DNA from: Chitinophagaceae bacterium | GTDB taxonomy: Bacteria; Bacteroidota; Bacteroidia; Chitinophagales; Chitinophagaceae | Direction: 5' to 3' | Assembly: GCA_028288585.1 (NCBI GenBank) | Contig: JAQBNL010000097.1 | Coordinates: 1-57,769 of the forward strand | Length of the DNA stretch: 57,769 nucleotides | Shown: piece by piece, positions 51,306 through 57,769 of the stretch | Position numbering within the stretch: position 1 is the stretch's first letter | How the letters are laid out: every line of letters begins with the position of its first letter | Made by a program: the position numbers and the translations under genes | The notes under the pieces: generated by a model | What the model was told of the DNA's origin: nothing | Databases searched by the model: none | The model's input: the letters and a program-made list of their open reading frames with translations, nothing else

Positions 51306-52406
51306 TTATACATTAAACCTGAAATGCATTACATCTCCATCATTTACAACGTATTCTTTTCCTTCAATTCTTAACCTTCCGTTTTCCCGGGCAGCAGCTT
51401 CAGAGCCATATTGTATAAAGTCATTGTAAGAAATTACTTCTGCTTTTATAAATCCTTTTTCAAAATCTGTATGAATAACACTCGCAGCCTGCGGCGCTTT
51501 CCATCCATGGTGAATTGTCCATGCCCTTACTTCCTGAACACCTGCTGTAAAATATGTTAACAGGTCTAGCAATTTATATGCAGAATGAATAAGCCTGTCC
51601 AGCGCAGGTTCTGTCATTTTATATTCATCCATAAACATTTGCCTGTCATCGGCATTGTCAAATTCTGCAATTTGTGCTTCAATCGCATTGGTCATAATAA
51701 TAACCTGTGCATTCTCTGTTTTTGCTGCTTCCGTTAATGCATCAGAATATTTATTGCCTGTATGCATGGATGCCTCATCAACATTGGCAACATATAAAAC
51801 AGGTTTGTCAGTTAATAAAAAATTTTCTGCAATAGCGGCTTTATCCTCTTTAGATAGATTTAAAGAAAGGATATTTTTTCCTTTATCCAGATGCTCTTTG
51901 CATCTAAGTAAAACCTCGTATTCAAGTTTAACTTTTGCATCACCCGTCTTCAGCATTTTTTCAGTGCGTGATAATTTTCTTTCAACGCTGTCAAGGTCCT
52001 TTAACTGCAATTCAGTTTCAATAATTTCTTTATCGCTTATGGGATTTATGGGTCCCTCATCTCTTAAAATATTTTCATCTTCAAAACATCTTACTACGTG
52101 AATAATTGCATCCACTTCACGAATGTTTGCCAAAAATTTATTTCCCAGGCCTTCTCCTTTACTTGCTCCTCTCACTAAACCTGCAATGTCAACTATCTCA
52201 ATTTGTGTTGGCACTATCCTGTCTGGCTTTACCAGTGCTGCTAATTTATCAAGTCTTTCATCAGGCACATTTACTAAACCAATATTAGGCTCAATGGTAC
52301 AAAACCTGTAATTACTTGCCTGTGCCTTTGCACTGTTACTTACTGCATTAAATAAGGTTGATTTTCCAACGTTGGGCAAGCCAACAATTCCTGCTCTTAA
52401 AGACAT
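51306..52406 (-). CDS. ychF: Redox-regulated ATPase YchF
   Basis: A 366-residue OBG-family ATPase. P-loop GLPNVGKSTLFNAVS (about 8-22), FCTIEPNIGLVNVPDERL (about 36-53), DIAGLVRGASKGEGLGNKFL (about 72-91), a coiled-coil region (about 128-190), NVDEAS in the G4-like position (Asn replacing the usual NKxD, as in ATP-specific members) and a TGS domain (about 280-365) ending VMHFRFNV. It binds ribosomes and ATP and is linked to oxidative stress responses. It stands alone. Confidence 0.96.
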   Translation of the reverse strand: MSLRAGIVGLPNVGKSTLFNAVSNSAKAQASNYRFCTIEPNIGLVNVPDERLDKLAALVKPDRIVPTQIEIVDIAGLVRGASKGEGLGNKFLANIREVDAIIHVVRCFEDENILRDEGPINPISDKEIIETELQLKDLDSVERKLSRTEKMLKTGDAKVKLEYEVLLRCKEHLDKGKNILSLNLSKEDKAAIAENFLLTDKPVLYVANVDEASMHTGNKYSDALTEAAKTENAQVIIMTNAIEAQIAEFDNADDRQMFMDEYKMTEPALDRLIHSAYKLLDLLTYFTAGVQEVRAWTIHHGWKAPQAASVIHTDFEKGFIKAEVISYNDFIQYGSEAAARENGRLRIEGKEYVVNDGDVMHFRFNV

Positions 52407-52532
52407 TTATTTTCTTTATTTATAATAATGATTCAAATAATTTTTGGGCGGCAAAGATAGCACAAGAATTAACTAATTTTAAAATGAAACAGTTAACTTC
52501 AAACTTTATACTTCAAACAAGAAATTCATGGT

Positions 52533-53930
52533 ATGGCTTTAAGCAGGATATGGGCAGCATTTATTATTATCGCAGTTGTTGCTGCATCATTTCAGTATAT
52601 TTTTTCAGGTGAAAAAGATATTTACAGCAACATGGTGGTTGGTAAATCAGGCGATACATCCAAAACCAGGACACTCGATTCATCTGTACTGTCGCCGGAA
52701 GTTACCAGGACTTTAAATGCATCAAAAGAATATAAAAGCGGCGAAAATAAAATTATTAGAACAGCTGATAATAAAATTATTAATTACCGTGAGCAAAGTG
52801 CAGATGGTATTATTTCAACCTGCAAAACAGCTGTAGATATTTCTATAAATCTTATTGGTATAATGGCTTTGTTTATGGGCTTTATGAGCATTGCTGAAAG
52901 GGCGGGTGGCATAAGAGTATTATCAAGAATTATAGGCCCGTTCTTCTCCAAACTTTTTCCTGAAATTCCCAAAGGCCATCCTGCTATGGGGCATATGATG
53001 ATGAATTTTTCTGCTAATTTATTAGGTCTTGATAATGCAGCAACCCCATTTGGAATTAAAGCCATGCAAAGCCTGCAGGAAATAAATCCCAATAAAGAAA
53101 CCGCTTCCAATGCACAGCTTATGTTTTTATGTTTACATGCCGCAGGACTTACTTTAATTCCTGTAAGTATCATTGCAGCAAGAGCGGCAGTAAAATCAGC
53201 AAACCCCACAGATATTTTTGTGCCATGCATGATAGCAACATTTGTGGCAACAATGGCTGCCATGCTAATAGTATCGTATAAACAAAAGATAAATGTTTTT
53301 CAGCCTGTAGTGTTGCTTTGGGTAGGAGGGTTGTCGGCAATAATTGCATTACTTGTAATATATCTTAAATCACTTAGTTTCCAGGGAGTACAAAGTTTTT
53401 CCGGGGTGTTAAGCAATGGTTTGATATTGCTGATTTTTTTCTTAATAATCCTCGGAGCGCTTTATAAGAACATAAATATTTTTGATGCATTTGTGGAAGG
53501 CGCTAAAGGTGGTTTTGAAACAGCAGTAAAAATTATTCCTTATCTCGTTGGAATGCTGGTAGCAATTAGCATGCTGCGTACCAGTGGCACCTTTGATGTA
53601 ATAATAGTGGGGATGAAAAATTTGTTTGCAGCTATGGGTACTGATACACGATTTGTTGATGGCTTACCAACAGCTTTAATAAAACCCCTGAGCGGCAGCG
53701 GAGCAAGAGGAATGATGATAGATACAATGAAACCTTTTTCGCCTGATTCATTTGCAGGAAGGCTTGCCTGTATTTTACAGGGATCGTCAGACACCACTTT
53801 TTATGTCATTGCCGTTTACTTTGGCGCTGTCTCTATAAAGAACACACGCTATGCAATAGGCACTATGCTGCTGGCTGACCTGGTAGGAATTGTTACATCC
53901 ATATTTTTATGCTATTTATTTTTTGGATAA
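52533..53930 (+). CDS. Nucleoside-recognition (Gate) membrane protein, SpmA-SpmB fusion
   Basis: A 465-residue membrane protein with about ten hydrophobic segments. The first half reads like spore maturation protein A (IWAAFIIIAVVAASFQY, then VDISINLIGIMALFMGFMSI and NFSANLLGLDNAATPFGIKA), the second half like SpmB (GGFETAVKIIPYLVGMLVAI and KPLSGSGARGMMIDTM, ending AVSIKNTRYAIGTMLLADL). The Gate domain carries the fold of nucleoside and ion transporters. No spore genes are near; in Bacteroidota this fusion is common and its role is unknown. It starts about 130 bp from the divergent ychF gene. Confidence 0.87.
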   Translation: MALSRIWAAFIIIAVVAASFQYIFSGEKDIYSNMVVGKSGDTSKTRTLDSSVLSPEVTRTLNASKEYKSGENKIIRTADNKIINYREQSADGIISTCKTAVDISINLIGIMALFMGFMSIAERAGGIRVLSRIIGPFFSKLFPEIPKGHPAMGHMMMNFSANLLGLDNAATPFGIKAMQSLQEINPNKETASNAQLMFLCLHAAGLTLIPVSIIAARAAVKSANPTDIFVPCMIATFVATMAAMLIVSYKQKINVFQPVVLLWVGGLSAIIALLVIYLKSLSFQGVQSFSGVLSNGLILLIFFLIILGALYKNINIFDAFVEGAKGGFETAVKIIPYLVGMLVAISMLRTSGTFDVIIVGMKNLFAAMGTDTRFVDGLPTALIKPLSGSGARGMMIDTMKPFSPDSFAGRLACILQGSSDTTFYVIAVYFGAVSIKNTRYAIGTMLLADLVGIVTSIFLCYLFFG

Positions 53931-54145
53931 GCTGTTGAAATTCTGAATGAAGGCACAGAAGGGATGTATTTATTACGTTTACGACCATGCATTGGCTTTT
54001 CTTCTTTGAAATAACAACAGTCGGCGCTGTTTATACATGGTTTGTTTTTTGGAGCAATCTAAAGCTTTATTTTTTTTATTACTTTTCAATCACTTCACAT
54101 TTATTACCTTGCCATAAATTGTAAATTACATTTTCATAATTAACT

Positions 54146-55141
54146 ATGGCAGAAGTTTTCAAAAGACAATTCCTTGAATTTGAGCAACCCATAAAGGAGC
54201 TGTATGAGCATATAGAGGATAACCAAAAACTGGCGGCTAAAAATCCAAAGATGGATTACGAGCCTCTTATTAAACAACTGGAAGAAAATATTCTGGTAAA
54301 GCGAAAAGAAATTACCGAGCATTTAACGCCCTGGCAAAAAGTTCAATTAAGCCGGCATCCTGACAGGCCTTATACCCTTGAATATATTGATAAGATGTGT
54401 ACCAGCTTTGTTGAAATGCATGGCGACCGGAATGTAAAAGACGATAAAGCTATGGTAGGCGGATTTGCACAACTTGATGGCGAAACCATTATGATTATTG
54501 GCCAGCAAAAAGGTACCAATACCAAAATGCGTCAATATAGAAATTTTGGTATGGCAAACCCCGAAGGCTACAGGAAGGCATTGCGTTTAATGCGGTTGGC
54601 AGAAAAATTTAATAAACCTGTTGTTACTTTAATAGATACCCCCGGCGCTTTTCCCGGATTAGAAGCGGAAGAAAGGGGACAAGGTGAGGCTATAGCAAGA
54701 AATATTTATGAAATGCTTCGTTTAAAAGTGCCGGTAATATGCGTGATAATTGGTGAAGGCGCCAGTGGCGGTGCATTGGGAATTGGCGTTGGCGACAGGG
54801 TTTTTATGTTAGAGAATAGCTGGTACACTGTTATTTCTCCTGAGAATTGCAGTACCATTCTTTGGCGCAGCTGGGAAAAGAAAGAAGTGGCTGCAGAACA
54901 ATTGAAATTAACTGCTGATGATATGCTGAAGTTTGGATTGGTGGATGGAATTATTGAAGAGCCTTTAGGGGGCGCACATTGGAATTATGATGAGGCAGCG
55001 CAACATTTAAAAGAATATTTAATTCCCGTGATAAAAGAACTTAAACAAATTCCTGCGGAAGAAAGAATAAAACAGCGCATAGAAAAATTTGGGAAAATGG
55101 GATTTTGGGAAGAGTCCGAATCAATTGACAATAAGCAATAA
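54146..55141 (+). CDS. accA: Acetyl-CoA carboxylase carboxyltransferase subunit alpha
   Basis: A 331-residue subunit that carboxylates acetyl-CoA for fatty-acid synthesis, paired with AccD elsewhere. It contains [20 protein letters not shown] (about 52-71), [33 protein letters not shown] (in pieces) and [17 protein letters not shown], with [20 protein letters not shown] (about 206-225) forming the oxyanion site and the typical [19 protein letters not shown]. Length agrees with the family. The dapA gene follows 34 bp after the stop; a shared transcript is likely. Confidence 0.96.
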   Translation: MAEVFKRQFLEFEQPIKELYEHIEDNQKLAAKNPKMDYEPLIKQLEENILVKRKEITEHLTPWQKVQLSRHPDRPYTLEYIDKMCTSFVEMHGDRNVKDDKAMVGGFAQLDGETIMIIGQQKGTNTKMRQYRNFGMANPEGYRKALRLMRLAEKFNKPVVTLIDTPGAFPGLEAEERGQGEAIARNIYEMLRLKVPVICVIIGEGASGGALGIGVGDRVFMLENSWYTVISPENCSTILWRSWEKKEVAAEQLKLTADDMLKFGLVDGIIEEPLGGAHWNYDEAAQHLKEYLIPVIKELKQIPAEERIKQRIEKFGKMGFWEESESIDNKQ

Positions 55142-55175
55142 GAAAATCAATAAATCTAAAATCAGAAATAATATT

Positions 55176-56069
55176 ATGTCTTTAAGAAATGTCTTAAAAG
55201 GTACGGGGGTAGCATTGATAACGCCTTTCAAACAAAATTTTGAAATTGATTTTGATGCTTTGGAAAAAGTAATAAATTATGTTATTAATAATGGTTGCGA
55301 ATACCTGGTAACGCTTGGCACTACAGGCGAAACGCCAACATTAAATGAAGAGGAAAAAAATGCTATAATTTATTTTACGTATGATGTGGTTAAAGACCGT
55401 GTACCTGTGGTGGTAGGCATTGGCGGTAATAACACAAAAGAATTATGCAAAGAATTAGAGACCTATCCTTTACACAAAGCGGTTGCCGTTTTAAGCAGCA
55501 GTCCTGCATACAATAAACCTTCCCAGGAAGGAATTTTCCAGCATTATAAAACATTGGCCGCAGCCTCTCCAAAGCCCATTATATTATACAATGTACCCGG
55601 CAGAACGGGAAGCAATATTACAGCCGCCACCACTTTACGATTGGCTGAAGAAGTTGAAAATATTTGGGGTATAAAAGAAGCAAGCGGCAACATGATCCAG
55701 TGCATGCACATTTTAAAAGACAGGCCTGAAAGATTTTTAGTGGTAAGCGGGGATGATCATCTTGCTATGCCATTAATTGCCTGTGGCATGGACGGAGTAA
55801 TAAGTGTTGCTGCGAATTGTTTTCCTAAAGATTTTTCTGAAATGGTAAGACTGGCATTGCATGATGATCTTAATAATGCAAGACCCCTGCATTACAAATG
55901 CCTTGAAGGAAATGATCTTTTATTTGCCGAAAATAACCCGGCAGGAGTAAAAGCATTTTTAGCTGAATTAGGAATTATAGAAAACGTTTTGCGTTTACCT
56001 TTAGTTCCGCTAAGTAAAGATCTTGATAAAAAAGTGAAGCATTATCTCTCACATACTTTTAAAAATTAA
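55176..56069 (+). CDS. dapA: 4-hydroxy-tetrahydrodipicolinate synthase
   Basis: A 297-residue lysine-pathway aldolase joining pyruvate and aspartate semialdehyde. The start is taken at the ATG giving MSLRNVLKGTGVALITPF; upstream in-frame text overlaps the accA end and does not resemble the family. GTTGETPTLNEEE (about 47-59), the catalytic Tyr in YNVPGRTGSN (about 135-144), the Schiff-base Lys in GIKEASGN (about 163-170) and SGDDHLAMPLIACG (about 189-202) are all present. The enzyme is cytoplasmic, and meso-diaminopimelate for peptidoglycan is its product line. Confidence 0.95.
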   Translation: MSLRNVLKGTGVALITPFKQNFEIDFDALEKVINYVINNGCEYLVTLGTTGETPTLNEEEKNAIIYFTYDVVKDRVPVVVGIGGNNTKELCKELETYPLHKAVAVLSSSPAYNKPSQEGIFQHYKTLAAASPKPIILYNVPGRTGSNITAATTLRLAEEVENIWGIKEASGNMIQCMHILKDRPERFLVVSGDDHLAMPLIACGMDGVISVAANCFPKDFSEMVRLALHDDLNNARPLHYKCLEGNDLLFAENNPAGVKAFLAELGIIENVLRLPLVPLSKDLDKKVKHYLSHTFKN

Positions 56070-56079
56070 AAATCCTGAT

Positions 56080-57769
56080 TTATTTTGCCCAGTTAATTGA
56101 TGTAGATTTTACATCCCTTGAGTTGCTGCCGATCATAATTTGAAATTCTCCCGGCTCCCAATCATATTTAAGATCAGCGTTATAAAATTTTAGATCATTG
56201 GGAGTAATGTTGAATGTTACTGTTTTTGTTTCACCTTGTCTCAGTTCAATTTTTTGAAATCCTTTCAATTCCTTTACCGGTCTCGTTATGCTGCCCACTA
56301 CGTCGCGGATATATAATTGCACAACTTCTTTTCCATTCCTGTTTCCTGTATTGGTAACAGTAACTGATGCAGTGAGAGTTTGATTTCCCTTAAATGATTT
56401 ACTGCTCACTTTTATATCACCATAATTAAAAATTGTATAGCTCAAACCATAACCAAAAGGATATAGCGGATCGTTAGAAACATCTAAATAATTGGAACGG
56501 AACTTTTGAAACCATTGTCCTTCTAGTGGCCGCCCTGTATTTTTATGATTGTAATAGATAGGCACCTGGCCAATATTTTGTGGAAATGTTGTAGTTAGTT
56601 TTCCTGAAGGATTTACATCGCCGAACAATACATCTGCAATTGCAGTACCTGCTTCGGTTCCGCCAAACCAAACATTTAAGATCGCAGGTACATTTTCGCT
56701 TTCCCATTTTAATGCCAAAGGGCGGCCGGTAAATAATACTAATACTACAGGCTTACCGGTTTTTAATAATGCTTTCAATAGATTTTTTTGTACTGCCGGA
56801 ATTTCAATATTGCTTCGGCTGCTGCTTTCTCCGCTCATTTCAGCAGATTCACCCAATGCAGCAACAATAACATCAGATTGATTTGCTATGTTAACTGCTT
56901 CCTGAATTATGTCAGCAGCGGGCCTTGTATCCCTGTGCAAAGATTTACCAAACATTCCTGCCCTGTCTTCAAACAAACTATCCTCATCAAGATTGGATCC
57001 ACGGGCAGTTAAAATTTTTACGCTATTTCCAACCACTTCTTTTAATCCTGCCAGTACAGAGATAGGTTTGGAATAATCTGTTGCAACACTCCATGTGCCG
57101 GGCATATTTTCTTTATTATCTGCCAGCGGGCCTATCAGCGCAATAGTTCCACTCTTTTTTAATGGGAGAATATTATTTTGATTTTTTAGAAGTACAAAAC
57201 TTTGAGCAGCGATATCTCTTGCAACTTTACGGTTAGCATCTGTAAATATTTCTGTCTGCGATCTTTTAATATCAGTGTAGTGATACGGATCATCAAATAG
57301 TCCGAGTTTATATTTTGCTTCCAGAATTCTTCTGCATGCAATATCAATTTGTTGTTGGGTGACTTTCCCCTCTTTTAAGGATTTTGGAATTGTAGTTAAA
57401 AAACCTTCACCCACCATATCCATATCAATGCCTGCCATTAATGCTCTTGCAGAGACTGTTTGCAGATCACCAATTCCATGATCTACCATTTCGTTATTGC
57501 CCGTATAATCAGTTACTACAAAACCCTTAAAGCCCCATTGTTTACGCAGCACATCAGTCATCAGCCATTTATTTGCCGTTGCCGGTATTCCATCAACTTC
57601 ATTGAAAGATGACATCACACTTCCCACGCCTGCATCTACTGCCGCTTTGTAAGGAGGAAAATATTCATTGTACATTCTTACATGGCTCATGTCGGTAGTG
57701 TTGTAATCCCTTCCGGCTTCTGCAGCGCCATACAATGCATAATGTTTTACGCAAGCCATTATAGTATTA
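56080..57769 (-). CDS. GH3 beta-glucosidase, 5' end outside window
   Basis: At least 562 C-terminal residues of a family 3 glycosidase; the frame continues to the right edge with NTI before MACVKHYALYGA, so the apparent methionine is internal. MACVKHYALYG and GRDYNTTDMSHVRMYNEY end the first barrel domain, with the nucleophile Asp in GFVVTDYTGNNEM. The alpha/beta sandwich domain with SDVIVAALGESAEMSGES carries the acid/base region, and a fibronectin-like C-terminal domain has KEVVQLYIRDVVGSITRPVK. It is convergent with dapA (10 bp apart) and probably exported. The substrate is likely a beta-linked oligosaccharide. Confidence 0.93.
   Translation of the reverse strand, partial: NTIMACVKHYALYGAAEAGRDYNTTDMSHVRMYNEYFPPYKAAVDAGVGSVMSSFNEVDGIPATANKWLMTDVLRKQWGFKGFVVTDYTGNNEMVDHGIGDLQTVSARALMAGIDMDMVGEGFLTTIPKSLKEGKVTQQQIDIACRRILEAKYKLGLFDDPYHYTDIKRSQTEIFTDANRKVARDIAAQSFVLLKNQNNILPLKKSGTIALIGPLADNKENMPGTWSVATDYSKPISVLAGLKEVVGNSVKILTARGSNLDEDSLFEDRAGMFGKSLHRDTRPAADIIQEAVNIANQSDVIVAALGESAEMSGESSSRSNIEIPAVQKNLLKALLKTGKPVVLVLFTGRPLALKWESENVPAILNVWFGGTEAGTAIADVLFGDVNPSGKLTTTFPQNIGQVPIYYNHKNTGRPLEGQWFQKFRSNYLDVSNDPLYPFGYGLSYTIFNYGDIKVSSKSFKGNQTLTASVTVTNTGNRNGKEVVQLYIRDVVGSITRPVKELKGFQKIELRQGETKTVTFNITPNDLKFYNADLKYDWEPGEFQIMIGSNSRDVKSTSINWAK

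Noticed and set aside
53931-54145. Gene in the gap before accA
   Set aside because: The 215-bp gap has no open frame with plausible start and no strong hairpin; a partial TACCTTG box near 54105 is too weak to list.
1-57769. CRISPR arrays, tRNA or rRNA genes
   Set aside because: No spaced direct repeats of CRISPR type, no cloverleaf with a TTCRA arm, and no rRNA-like segment were seen by eye.

Overview
The window looks like chromosomal DNA of a Bacteroidota member, most likely a Chitinophagaceae-type soil or freshwater organism. The evidence is low GC, mostly AT-rich leaders with few Shine-Dalgarno sites, an ECF sigma/FecR/SusC/SusD locus with a STN-bearing SusC, a NagB-deacetylase fusion, a type IX secretion C-terminal domain, many exported beta-rich proteins and a SpmA-SpmB fusion. 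No rRNA, tRNA, CRISPR array or prophage was seen. I could run no database search, so every family name rests on motifs and overall protein resemblance.

Layout. 1-3.1 kb: a DUF421 membrane protein translationally coupled to pyrophosphatase, then NagB fused to a PIG-L deacetylase. 3.1-17.7 kb: a glycan-uptake locus (ECF sigma, anti-sigma FecR, SusC, SusD, FG-GAP/UnbV lipoprotein) followed by a convergent GH20 hexosaminidase and a CocE-like hydrolase. With NagB next door this suggests import and breakdown of an amino-sugar glycan. 17.7-23.7 kb: NTF2-like and DUF1761 proteins, pyruvate kinase, 6-phosphofructokinase, prolyl oligopeptidase. 23.75-29.7 kb: an integron-like cassette array (below). 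29.8-43.4 kb: argS, a YbiT-like ABC-F ATPase, GtrA-like and sulfatase-like membrane proteins with a 56-residue partner, dnaK, small exported proteins, a T9SS protein, trhO, an alpha/beta hydrolase. 43.4-45.75 kb: a second, smaller cassette-like locus. 45.8-57.8 kb: DUF72, VOC, YCII, purC, a TonB receptor, ychF, a nucleoside-gate protein, accA, dapA and a truncated GH3 beta-glucosidase.

The most striking element is the array at 23.75-27.48 kb. Four same-strand genes of unrelated type are separated by three structured sites of 194-196 bp that begin with RYYYAAC and end with GTTRRRY, plus a 48-bp short form. Each gene is bracketed by its own 10-bp inverted repeat starting GTT, which is expected if each gene was once a circular cassette joined at GTT. 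A tyrosine recombinase lies just upstream on the same strand, but it has Xer-like spacing between its catalytic motifs and lacks the extra IntI domain. A fourth full-length site at 44.0-44.2 kb flanks a TPR gene, and the outer ends of both loci share an attI-like sequence. This is either an integron driven by an unusual recombinase or an orphan cassette array next to one.

Other repeats: paired inverted arms with the core GTCTGAACCATGATTT at 2.9 and 34.5 kb (one arm supplies the start codon of a small gene), a large compound palindrome upstream of the recombinase, and several intergenic patches built from near-duplicated short words.
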